From positions 1 to 12,369 of the forward strand of contig CACZSB010000188.1 of the NCBI GenBank assembly GCA_902783765.1: DNA of 12,369 bases, given 5' to 3'. The translations under genes were made by a program, and so were the position numbers. Source of the DNA: an uncultured Lachnospiraceae bacterium (lineage in GTDB: Bacteria; Bacillota; Clostridia; Lachnospirales; Lachnospiraceae). The notes beneath the pieces were generated by a model that saw only the letters and a list, made by a program, of their open reading frames with translations, was not told the origin of the DNA and did not search any database. Below, one piece after another: positions 1 to 6,635 of this stretch; the first letter of the stretch is position 1, and each line of letters starts with the position of its first letter.

Positions 1-1705
1 GATTCAGGTGATGATAGACAACAACCTGGATTTCGATGTAGCCCTCTATCCTTATGAACTGACCACCTACGGGGAAACCGGCCAGGTATGCCAGAACTGG
101 ATGCAGTACCGGCTGATTAAGAAATATCTGGAAGAATTGACGGAGGAGCAGACTTTGGTGGTAATGAGCGGCCACCCACTGGGGCTGTTCCGCTCCCACA
201 GGCTGGCTCCCCGGGTAATTATTACCAACGGTTTGATGATCGGCACCTTTGACGACCTGCCCCACTTTAACCGGGCGGCGGCTCTGGGGGTGGCCAATTA
301 CGGCCAGATGACCGCCGGGGGCTGGATGTATATCGGGCCCCAGGGCATCGTCCACGGCACCTTCAATACCCTGCTGAACGCGGGGCGGCTGAAACTGGGT
401 ATTCCCCAGGACGGAAATCTGGCGGGCAAGTTATTTGTATCCGCCGGTTTGGGGGGCATGAGCGGCGCCCAGGGGAAAGCGGCGGAGATTGCCGGAGCGG
501 CCTCCATTATTGCGGAAGTAGATGAATCCCGGATCAATACCCGCTATGAGCAGGGCTGGGTGAGCCACAAGACCGCCTCTCTTCCGGAGGCTCTGAAAAT
601 CGCCCGGGAACATCAGACGGCGGGCACTCCCTGCGCCGTGGCCTATCACGGCAATATCGTAGACCTTTTGGAATATCTGTATCAAAACAATGTGCAGGTG
701 GATCTGATGAGCGATCAGACTTCCTGCCATGTGCCCTATGAGGGGGGCTACTGTCCCCAGGGCTTAAGCTTCGAGGAGCGCACCGCCATGCTGAAAAACG
801 ATCCGGCGGGCTTTAGGAAGCTGGTGGACGCCACCCTGCGGCATCATTATGAAATGATTTGCAAATTCCATGAGCGGGGCACCTATTTCTTCGATTACGG
901 CAACAGCTTTTTGAAGGCGGTCTATGACGCCGGGGTGAAAGCCGTATGCAAAAATGGGGTGGACGATCTGGAGGGCTTTGTATTTCCTTCCTATGTGGAG
1001 GATATTTTGGGGCCCCAGCTCTTTGACTTCGGCTACGGACCCTTCCGCTGGTGCTGCCTGTCCGGCAGGCAGGAGGATCTGGATGCCACAGACGGAGCGG
1101 CGGCGGAATATATCCTGGCCCACAACCGACGGTATCAGGATTATGATAATTATGTCTGGGTCCGGGATGCCAAAAAGAATCAGTTGGTGGTGGGTACCAA
1201 GTGCCGGATCCTGTATCAGGACGCCCTGGGCCGCATGAATATCGCCCTGAAATTCAATGAGATGGTTCGGGAAGGAAAGATCGGCCCGGTGATTTTGGGC
1301 CGGGATCATCACGATACCGGGGGCACGGATGCCCCTTTCAGGGAGACCTCCAATATCAAGGACGGCTCCAATATCATGGCGGAAATGGCCACCCAGTGCT
1401 TTGCAGGGAATGCGGCCCGGGGCATGAGCTATATTGCCCTGCATAACGGGGGCGGCACCGGCATCGGCAATGCCATAAACGGGGGCTTCGGCATGGTGCT
1501 GGACGGCTCCGAGCGGGTGGATACCATCCTCCGCATGTCCATGCCCTGGGATACCATGGTGGGGGTGGCTCGCCGCAGCTGGGCCCGGAATGAAAACGCC
1601 ATGGCCGTGGCCGCGGAATATAATGAATTAAATGCCGGCACCGACCACATCACCCTGCCCTACGAGGCGGAGGAGGATGTAATCCGCAAGGTGCTGGAGG
1701 AATAA
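1..1705 (+). CDS. hutU: Urocanate hydratase (urocanase), 5'-truncated by the window edge
   Basis: Urocanase adds water to urocanate to give imidazolonepropionate, the second step of histidine degradation, using a tightly bound NAD+ in the cytoplasm. The frame is open from the first base; the GTG at 8 is not the real start because the codons before it (Ile-Gln) continue the conserved sequence into VMIDNNLDF. Numbering from the codon at 8, I see YGQMTAGGWMYIGPQG (98-113), the nucleotide-binding GLGGMSGAQ (147-155), GPFRW (344-348), GTKCRILY (396-403), GRDHHDTGGTDAPFRE (431-446) and HNGGGTGIG (479-487). About 565 residues are present. The long family, which includes vertebrate urocanase, is about 670-680, so roughly 110 N-terminal residues lie outside. 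Where short bacterial urocanases have Arg-Ile-Cys-Trp, this protein has Arg-Ile-Leu-Tyr, as long-form enzymes do (from memory). It is the first gene of the visible hut operon. Confidence 0.96.
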   Translation, partial: IQVMIDNNLDFDVALYPYELTTYGETGQVCQNWMQYRLIKKYLEELTEEQTLVVMSGHPLGLFRSHRLAPRVIITNGLMIGTFDDLPHFNRAAALGVANYGQMTAGGWMYIGPQGIVHGTFNTLLNAGRLKLGIPQDGNLAGKLFVSAGLGGMSGAQGKAAEIAGAASIIAEVDESRINTRYEQGWVSHKTASLPEALKIAREHQTAGTPCAVAYHGNIVDLLEYLYQNNVQVDLMSDQTSCHVPYEGGYCPQGLSFEERTAMLKNDPAGFRKLVDATLRHHYEMICKFHERGTYFFDYGNSFLKAVYDAGVKAVCKNGVDDLEGFVFPSYVEDILGPQLFDFGYGPFRWCCLSGRQEDLDATDGAAAEYILAHNRRYQDYDNYVWVRDAKKNQLVVGTKCRILYQDALGRMNIALKFNEMVREGKIGPVILGRDHHDTGGTDAPFRETSNIKDGSNIMAEMATQCFAGNAARGMSYIALHNGGGTGIGNAINGGFGMVLDGSERVDTILRMSMPWDTMVGVARRSWARNENAMAVAAEYNELNAGTDHITLPYEAEEDVIRKVLEE

Positions 1706-1709
1706 GCCT

Positions 1710-1764
1710 TTGCCCTCTCTCGGACGCGGGAGAGGGTGGCCCGAAGGGCCGGGTGAGGGCGACT
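1710..1764 (+). repeat. REP-like palindromic repeat, family A, copy 1 (hutU-hutI gap)
   Basis: This 55-bp unit matches 3066-3120 with a single difference (T at 1720, C at 3076). It folds into a 10-bp hairpin with loop GACG (1713-1736), then a 5-bp hairpin GGCCC-GAA-GGGCC (1738-1750), and ends GGGTGAGGGCGACT. The one difference keeps the stem paired in RNA as a U-G wobble. It starts five bases after the hutU stop and ends directly against the hutI ribosome binding site GGAGGA (1765-1770). The two-hairpin plan is like the REP elements found between genes in many bacteria. There is no T-run, so it is not a classical terminator. Confidence 0.9.
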
Positions 1765-1779
1765 GGAGGACTACTATAT

Positions 1780-3024
1780 ATGCACAAAACCTTAATATAC
1801 AACATCGGCCTCCTGGCCACCCCTGTGGGAAAAAGCGCCCGGGGCGGGGCAGCCCAGGGGGAGATCCAAAAGCTGGAAAATGCCTGGATCCTGGCGGAAG
1901 AGGGCCAGATCAGCGAAATCGGCCAGGGCCCCGGCCCGGATCTGGAGGGCTTTCCGGGCCTGGCCATCGACGCCGGCGGCCGTCTGGTGACCCCGGGCCT
2001 GGTGGATGCCCATACCCACCTGGTTTTCGGCGGCTGGCGGGAAAATGAATTCGGTTTAAAGCTTCACGGCGCCAGTTATCTGGAGATCCTGGCCATGGGA
2101 GGCGGCATATTGTCTACGGTCAAAGCCACCCGCTCTGCCTCGGAGGAAGAGCTAAAGGAAAAGGCCAAGGAGGCCCTTTTGGAGATGCTTTCCTATGGCG
2201 TTACGGCGGTGGAAGCCAAAAGCGGCTACGGCCTGGACCGGGAAACGGAATTAAAGCAGCTGCAGGTGATTCGCTCTTTGCAGGCGGAGATGCCCCTGGA
2301 TCTAGCGCCTACTTTTATGGGGGCCCATGCCCTGCCGCCGGAATATAAGGAAAACAGAGAAGAATATATCCGCCTGCTTTGCGAAGAATGGATTCCCCAG
2401 GTTGCTCAGGAAAAGCTGGCGGAGTTTTGCGATGTGTTCTGTGAGAAAGGCGTTTTCACCGCTGAGGAATCCCGTAAGATTCTGGAAGCCGGGAAAAAGC
2501 ATGGCCTGACGCCCAAAATTCACGCCGATGAAATCGAAGCCATTGGGGGCGCGGAATTGACGGCGGAGCTTGGGGCCATTTCCGCAGAGCATCTGATTGC
2601 CTGCCGGGAAAGCGGCATTCAGGCCATGGCAAAAGGGGGCACCATTGCCTGCCTGCTGCCCATGACCAGCTTTTATCTGGGGGCGGATTTTGCTCCCGCC
2701 CGGGCCATGATAGAGGCCGGGGTGCCGGTGGCGGTGGCGTCGGACTTTAATCCCGGCTCCTGTCCCGGACTTAATTTGCAATTAGCCATGACCATGGCCT
2801 GTTTGAAATACCGCTTAACGCCGGAAGAAATGCTCACAGCTGTGACCTTGAACGGAGCCGCCGCCATGAATCGGGCGGATAAATTGGGTTCCCTGGAGGT
2901 GGGCAAACAGGCGGATCTGGTGATCTGGCAGGCGCAGGCCCTGGAATATCTCCCCTACCGCCTGGGCAGCAACCTGGCGGATGTGGTGATTAAAAAGGGA
3001 GAGATTGTAAGAGTCAATTCGTAG
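1780..3024 (+). CDS. hutI: Imidazolonepropionase
   Basis: HutI is a metal-dependent amidohydrolase of the cytoplasm that opens the imidazolone ring of 4-imidazolone-5-propionate to give N-formimino-L-glutamate, the third step of histidine degradation. The 414-residue product has the usual length. Visible family marks are DAHTHLVFGG (76-85, metal-binding His78 and His80), GGGILSTVKATR (107-118), VEAKSGYGLD (144-153), His183 in MGAHALP, His248 in KIHADE, His271 in SAEHL and Asp322 in ASDFNPGSCPG. I chose the ATG at 1780 because GGAGGA (1765-1770) lies nine bases upstream. A GTG at 1753 in the same frame lies inside the family A repeat and would add nine residues unlike the family. Repeats separate the gene from hutU and hutH, but all three run the same way and form one pathway, so co-transcription is likely. 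Confidence 0.97.
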   Translation: MHKTLIYNIGLLATPVGKSARGGAAQGEIQKLENAWILAEEGQISEIGQGPGPDLEGFPGLAIDAGGRLVTPGLVDAHTHLVFGGWRENEFGLKLHGASYLEILAMGGGILSTVKATRSASEEELKEKAKEALLEMLSYGVTAVEAKSGYGLDRETELKQLQVIRSLQAEMPLDLAPTFMGAHALPPEYKENREEYIRLLCEEWIPQVAQEKLAEFCDVFCEKGVFTAEESRKILEAGKKHGLTPKIHADEIEAIGGAELTAELGAISAEHLIACRESGIQAMAKGGTIACLLPMTSFYLGADFAPARAMIEAGVPVAVASDFNPGSCPGLNLQLAMTMACLKYRLTPEEMLTAVTLNGAAAMNRADKLGSLEVGKQADLVIWQAQALEYLPYRLGSNLADVVIKKGEIVRVNS

Positions 3025-3037
3025 AAGGAATTCATGC

Positions 3038-3164
3038 GTCATACTGAGGGGGGCAAAGGAATTCCTTGCCCTCTCCCGGACGCGGGAGAGGGTGGCCCGA
3101 AGGGCCGGGTGAGGGCGACTTGCATCCGCCCATGGGATTCTTCGGGCTATGCCCTCAGAATGAC
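3038..3164. repeat. Family B inverted repeat, interrupted by a family A element
   Basis: The outer arms are an imperfect inverted repeat: GTCATACTGAGGG on the left (3038-3050) against the complement of CCCTCAGAATGAC on the right (3152-3164), with further weaker pairing inwards (GGAATTCC left, GGGATTCTTCGGGC right). The same arm sequence occurs in the element at 5308-5383. A complete family A unit (3066-3120) occupies the middle, giving a palindrome inside a palindrome. The element fills most of the 186-base hutI-hutH gap. The remainder (3168-3198) is AT-rich and holds no promoter I can call with confidence. Confidence 0.75.
3066..3120 (+). repeat. REP-like palindromic repeat, family A, copy 2 (hutI-hutH gap)
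   Basis: This is the second full copy of the 55-bp unit at 1710-1764, in the same orientation and differing at one base. Its hairpins are at 3069-3092 (perfect 10-bp stem, loop GACG) and 3094-3106. It lies between the arms of the family B element, so it may have arrived as an insertion into it. Confidence 0.9.
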
Positions 3165-3210
3165 AGCATAATACAATAATTCATTTTATTTTATTTTTCG
3201 GAGGTTTATT

Positions 3211-4770
3211 ATGCCTGACAGCATAAAGGAAGTAATATTGGACGGTCACAGCCTGACCCTGGAATCTTTTGTGGCGGTGGCCCGCCACGGGGCGGCGGTG
3301 AAGCTGGCCCCGGAGGCCCTGGAGCGGATGAAAGCTTCCCGGGCATTGACGGAAAAAATCGCAGCGGAAGGTCGGGTGGCTTACGGTATCACCACCGGCT
3401 TCGGAGATTTCCAAAAGGTGGCGGTGCCGGAGGCCATGTCCAACCAGCTTTCCACCAATCTGATCCTAAGCCACTGCACCGCCGCCGGGGAGCCCTATTC
3501 TGACGAGGTCACCCGGGGCATTATGTTGCTGCGGGCCAACGCCCTTTGCGGCGGCTTTTCCGGGGTGCGGCCGCTGCTGGTGGAAATGCTCATCGAAATG
3601 CTGAATAAAAATGTACTGCCCCTGATTCCCCAAAAGGGCTCCCTGGGCTCCTCCGGGGATTTGGCACCTCTGGCCCATATGACCTTGCCCATGCTGGGCC
3701 GGGGCCAGGCGAAATATCAGGGAGAACTTCTTCCCGGGGCGGAGGCCATGCAGCGGGCGGGGATTCCCACCCTGGACACCCTGGTTTCCAAAGAGGGCCT
3801 GGGCATGACCAACGGCACCTGCGCCATGACCAGCGTGGGGGCCCTGGCTTTATATGATACCCTGCGGGCGGCGGATATGGCGGATATTATCGCCTCTCTG
3901 GATTTTGAAGGCTTAACGGGCCTGAAGAATGCCTTTGATGAGCGGATCCACGCCGCCCGGGGCCAGAAGGGCCAGTCCCAGGTGGCGGCCCGGATGCGGA
4001 CTTTACTGGACAGTTCCGAGATTATCGACAAGGCCCAAAAGGACCGGGTCCAGGACGCCTACGCCCTGCGCTGCATTCCCCAGGTCCATGGGGCGGTGCG
4101 GGATGCCTTGGAATATGTGGAAACCATCGTGAGCCGGGAGCTGAATGCGGTGACGGATAATCCCCTGATCTTTCCGGATGATGAATCCGTGATCTCCGGG
4201 GGCAATTTCCATGGGGAGCCTATGGCCATTCCCTTCGATACCCTGGGCATAGCCGCTTCCGAGCTGGCCAGCATTTCCGAGCGCCGCACGGAGCGCATGG
4301 TAAATGCCGCCCTGTCCAACGGCCTCACCCCCTTCCTAACCAAGGAAGCGGGGGTCAATTCCGGCTTCATGATCGTCCAATATGCGGCGGCCTCCATGGT
4401 GTCGGAAAATAAGGTGCTGGCCCATCCCGCCAGTGTGGATTCCATTCCCTCCTCCGCCAATCAGGAGGATTTTGTATCCATGGGCACCACCGCCGCCCGG
4501 AAAGCGGCCCAAATTGTGGAAAATCTCTATTGCGTGCTGGCGGACGAGCTCTTAACCGCCTGCCAGGCCATTGATATCCGGCGGATGCTGAACACCCACG
4601 GTCAGGGGATCACCCCTCTGCACCAGGCCATTTACGATAAAGTGCGGGAAACCATTCCGTCCTACGAAACGGATACGGAAATCTGGCCGGACATCCGGGA
4701 GGCGGAGCGGATCGTCAAAAGCGGTTTGATTCTGGAACTGGCAGAAAAGCATCTGCCGGAGCTGGATTGA
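3211..4770 (+). CDS. hutH: Histidine ammonia-lyase (histidase)
   Basis: HutH removes ammonia from L-histidine to give trans-urocanate, the first step of the pathway; its electrophile is a methylidene-imidazolone (MIO) group made from three of its own residues. At 519 residues it is of normal length. Landmarks are YGITTGFGDF (58-67, catalytic Tyr58), NLILSHCTAAGEP (83-95), the MIO region GSLGSSGDLAPLAHM (143-157), TNGTCAMT (200-207), ALRCIPQVHG and EDFVSMGTTAARKA. The MIO triad reads Ser147-Ser148-Gly149 rather than the usual Ala-Ser-Gly, and YGITTGFG has Thr where many family members have Asn. The ATG at 3211 has CGGAGG (3199-3204) six bases upstream. It follows hutI across a repeat-filled 186-base gap. 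The order hutU-hutI-hutH puts the first enzyme of the pathway last among the three. Confidence 0.97.
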   Translation: MPDSIKEVILDGHSLTLESFVAVARHGAAVKLAPEALERMKASRALTEKIAAEGRVAYGITTGFGDFQKVAVPEAMSNQLSTNLILSHCTAAGEPYSDEVTRGIMLLRANALCGGFSGVRPLLVEMLIEMLNKNVLPLIPQKGSLGSSGDLAPLAHMTLPMLGRGQAKYQGELLPGAEAMQRAGIPTLDTLVSKEGLGMTNGTCAMTSVGALALYDTLRAADMADIIASLDFEGLTGLKNAFDERIHAARGQKGQSQVAARMRTLLDSSEIIDKAQKDRVQDAYALRCIPQVHGAVRDALEYVETIVSRELNAVTDNPLIFPDDESVISGGNFHGEPMAIPFDTLGIAASELASISERRTERMVNAALSNGLTPFLTKEAGVNSGFMIVQYAAASMVSENKVLAHPASVDSIPSSANQEDFVSMGTTAARKAAQIVENLYCVLADELLTACQAIDIRRMLNTHGQGITPLHQAIYDKVRETIPSYETDTEIWPDIREAERIVKSGLILELAEKHLPELD

Positions 4771-4789
4771 TTACAGAAGGGAGTTTTTT

Positions 4790-5353
4790 GTGGCCACATA
4801 TCCTGTTATCACCCTTTGCGGCAGCACCCGCTTTAGAAAAACCTTCGAGGAGGTGAACAAACAGCTCACCTTAAAGGGCTATATCGTGATCTCCGTGGGG
4901 CTTTACGGCCACAGCGGGGACGGAGAGGTCTGGGAAAATATGGATGAGGGAACCCTCACCCGCACCAAGGCCATGCTGGACGATATGCACAAACGGAAGA
5001 TCGATATGGCGGAGGCCATTTTCGTGATCAACCAGGGGGGCTATATCGGAGAGAGCACGGCCTCGGAAATCGCCTACGCCCACCGGGCCGGAAAGAAAAT
5101 CTATTATCTGGAGCGGCCGGCGGATCGGATCTGTCCGGTCTGTAAAAAGTATTATTTCCGGGAGCCGGGGGCTTATGAGATCTGCCCCGTTTGCGGCTGG
5201 GAGGACGACCCCCTTCAGCGCCGGGAGGAAGACTTTGCCGGGGGCGCCAATGAAGCCTCCCTGGCGGAAGCCAGAGAGATGTGGAATAATAAAATGAGGG
5301 ACTTGTCGTGTCATTCTGAGGAACGCAGTGACGAAGAATCCCATAATCAGTGA
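4790..5353 (+). CDS. Nucleoside 2-deoxyribosyltransferase-like domain fused to a cysteine-rich CPCC domain
   Basis: The 187-residue product has two parts. Residues 1-108 look like the Rossmann-type nucleoside 2-deoxyribosyltransferase-like family common in Firmicutes: ITLCGSTRF (7-15), DMHKRKIDMAEAIFVIN (65-81) and GGYIGESTASEIAYA (83-97). The substrate is unknown. Residues 113-165 match the CPCC cysteine-rich domain: Cys115-Pro-Val-Cys118, then ICPVCGWEDDP (131-141) with Cys132 and Cys135, and FAGGANEASLAEAR; the four cysteines could bind one zinc. The start is a GTG with GGGAG (4779-4783) six bases upstream, 19 nt after hutH, so it probably rides on the hut transcript. The last 14 residues (CHSEERSDEESHNQ) and the stop are encoded by the family B repeat, so the original C-terminus was probably different. 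The link to histidine breakdown, if any, is not evident. Confidence 0.85.
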   Translation: MATYPVITLCGSTRFRKTFEEVNKQLTLKGYIVISVGLYGHSGDGEVWENMDEGTLTRTKAMLDDMHKRKIDMAEAIFVINQGGYIGESTASEIAYAHRAGKKIYYLERPADRICPVCKKYYFREPGAYEICPVCGWEDDPLQRREEDFAGGANEASLAEAREMWNNKMRDLSCHSEERSDEESHNQ

Positions 5354-5383
5354 TGGGATCCTTCGCTCCGCTCAGGATGACAC
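5308..5383. repeat. Family B inverted repeat overlapping the 3' end of the fusion gene
   Basis: This 76-bp imperfect palindrome has GTGTCATTCTGAGGAACG at the left end (5308-5325) and, inverted, CGCTCAGGATGACAC at the right end (5369-5383). The inner arms GAAGAATCCCAT and ATGGGATCCTTC also pair. It overlaps the last 15 codons of the upstream gene and stops one base before the ribosome binding region of the next gene (AGGAAAGG, 5384-5391). Its left-arm sequence resembles a short palindromic repeat seen in many bacterial genomes, often read as SEERSDEES in translated databases (from memory). Confidence 0.82.
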
Positions 5384-5398
5384 AGGAAAGGAAAAGAC

Positions 5399-5911
5399 AT
5401 GGGAAAACAGAATAACTCCTCCGGGTTCAAACTGGATTATAAAAAGATTATAAGCTTGCTTGTGGCGGTGCTGGTGATTTATTTGCTGGTATCCGGTCGA
5501 TTTTCTTCGGGGAACTCCGGGGATGGCAAGGGGGATACTGCTGAAGCCTCTCTGCCTTTGGTGACCCAGTCCCAGACTCAGGCCGGTATTGTGGATCCGG
5601 CGGCCAATGCCACCACCCCGGCTGAGACCACGAAGGCTTATAAGAATTATACCTTCCGCAACAGCAAGCTCTTAAATGAGCATTACGATAAGCATGGGAA
5701 GGAAATGGGCTTTAAAAATGCCAAGGATTACGAAAAAGCCGCCTGCGATGTGATCAACAACCCGGCCGCCCTGTACAAAACGGAAAAAGAAGATGGCGAC
5801 CATGTGTATTACATCGTCGCCACCAATGAATTTGTGGTGCTTTCCAAGGATGGCTATATCCGCACCTATTTTAAGCCCAGCGGAGGAAAAGCTTATTTCG
5901 ACAGGCAGTAG
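5399..5911 (+). CDS. Membrane-anchored protein with a C-terminal domain resembling polymorphic-toxin nuclease domains
   Basis: The 170-residue product has a short basic N-terminus, one hydrophobic segment (about 17-32, IISLLVAVLVIYLLVS) without a lipobox cysteine, a low-complexity Ser/Thr/Ala/Pro linker (34-82) and a compact domain (83-170), which suggests an anchored domain outside the cell. That domain contains LLNEHYDKHGKEMGF (91-105; His95, His99), TNEFVVLSKDGYIRT (142-156) and YFKPSGGKAYF (157-167). From memory this layout, an H-x3-H-G-K segment followed by an NEF-DG-IRT-FKP segment, recalls domains at the ends of RHS and contact-dependent toxins of the barnase/EndoU/colicin-like fold. 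I cannot confirm the assignment by alignment. The ATG at 5399 follows AAAGGA (5387-5392). No immunity-type gene lies next to it, which argues for a housekeeping role or a distant homologue. Confidence 0.8.
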   Translation: MGKQNNSSGFKLDYKKIISLLVAVLVIYLLVSGRFSSGNSGDGKGDTAEASLPLVTQSQTQAGIVDPAANATTPAETTKAYKNYTFRNSKLLNEHYDKHGKEMGFKNAKDYEKAACDVINNPAALYKTEKEDGDHVYYIVATNEFVVLSKDGYIRTYFKPSGGKAYFDRQ

Positions 5912-5927
5912 GAATCGTGAATCAAAG

Positions 5928-5954
5928 AAAGAGGCGGGCCTGGCCCGCCTCTTT
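5928..5954. terminator. Bidirectional intrinsic terminator between convergent genes
   Basis: A perfect 12-bp stem, AAAGAGGCGGGC pairing with GCCCGCCTCTTT, closes a 3-nt loop (CTG). The stem itself ends in TTT on both strands, and T-rich sequence follows on each side (GCTTTC on +, CTTTG on -). It lies between the stop at 5911 and the stop of the minus-strand gene at 5970, so it can end transcription from both. Confidence 0.9.
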
Positions 5955-5969
5955 GCTTTCAACCGGCAA

Positions 5970-6536
5970 TTATTTCTTGCCAAAGAGCTTTCCGATCAGA
6001 CCCATCAGGCCGGATTGGGCTTTTTTGGCCTCGGTTTTGGCCTCTTCCTTGGCATTGGCCGCGGCTCCGGTCACCGTTTCCACGGCTTCTTCCGCTTCAT
6101 CCGAGGCAGTTCCGAACAGGCCTCCCACCAGATCCCCCAGGCTGTCCAGACTGCCGCCTCCCATAAGGCCGGTGAGAATGCTCAAAAGCCCGCCCTTCTT
6201 CTTATTGTCGGAGCCGGTGAGGGAGCCCAGCACCATGGGCGCCACGGCACCCAGAATATTATTGGTGGTATCTTCGCTGACGCCGCTCTCCTGGGCCACG
6301 CTGCCGGCACCCCCGGCCCCCAGCAGGGTGGTGATCAGGCTTCCGCTGTCCGTATCGCCGGTGAGGGAACCCAGCATATCGCTGGTCAGATTTCCGTTGG
6401 AGGCATTACCGGTGAGCAGGCCCAGGGCGGAACCCAGAACGCTTTTGGTTTCATTTTCAGAGGCCTTGGCCCGGGTGGCTACATCATTCATTTTGTCATT
6501 GCTTAACAGGGCGCCTAATAATGTGTTGATATCCAT
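5970..6536 (-). CDS. DUF937-family protein (YidB-like)
   Basis: This 188-residue acidic, Gly/Leu/Ser-rich protein begins MDINTLLGALLSND and repeats helical blocks of the type LLGALLG, SALGLLTG, MLGSLTG and LLGAGGAG, which is the look of the DUF937 family (YidB in enterobacteria). Its function is not known. Residues 89-107 (DTTNNILGAVAPMVLGSLT) are the most family-like. A Lys/Ala/Glu-rich stretch (150-171, likely helix or coiled coil) and a short amphipathic tail GLMGLIGKLFGKK follow. There is no signal peptide or clear membrane span, so it is probably cytoplasmic. The start at 6536 has AGGAG (complement of 6544-6548) seven bases upstream. It is transcribed alone from its own promoter and converges on the anchored-domain gene. 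Confidence 0.85.
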   Translation of the reverse strand: MDINTLLGALLSNDKMNDVATRAKASENETKSVLGSALGLLTGNASNGNLTSDMLGSLTGDTDSGSLITTLLGAGGAGSVAQESGVSEDTTNNILGAVAPMVLGSLTGSDNKKKGGLLSILTGLMGGGSLDSLGDLVGGLFGTASDEAEEAVETVTGAAANAKEEAKTEAKKAQSGLMGLIGKLFGKK

Positions 6537-6585
6537 CTTTCATCTCCTTTGATTCCACGGGCCTTTCTGCCTGCTTGATAAGGAA

Positions 6586-6615
6586 ATTATGCGACGCTTC
6601 CCGGGGATTTGTCAA
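6586..6615 (-). promoter_or_regulatory. Sigma-A-type promoter for the DUF937 gene
   Basis: On the minus strand there is TTGACA (complement of 6610-6615), an 18-base spacer and CATAAT (complement of 6586-6591). The -35 is perfect and the -10 differs at one base. The expected start near 6579 would give a leader of about 43 nt. Confidence 0.75.
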
Positions 6616-6635
6616 GAAGTATCTTAAGAAACTGA

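Noticed and set aside
8..10. GTG at 8 as the true start of hutU
   Set aside because: The frame is open to the window edge, the preceding codons continue conserved sequence, and the product would lack about 110 residues of the long family.
764..1444. Long minus-strand open frame of 226 codons inside hutU
   Set aside because: It is a shadow of a clear conserved gene in GC-rich DNA, without a ribosome binding site or recognisable product.
1713..1736. Strong hairpin after hutU as an intrinsic terminator
   Set aside because: No T-run follows, and the same hairpin recurs in the next gap as part of a repeat.
1753..1779. GTG at 1753 as the hutI start
   Set aside because: It lies inside the repeat, lacks a ribosome binding site and adds nine residues unlike the family; the ATG at 1780 has GGAGGA nine bases upstream.
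5793..6552. Plus-strand open frames opposite the DUF937 gene (5793-6506 and 5917-6552)
   Set aside because: They run through the terminator at 5928-5954 and oppose a gene with a good promoter, ribosome binding site and family resemblance.
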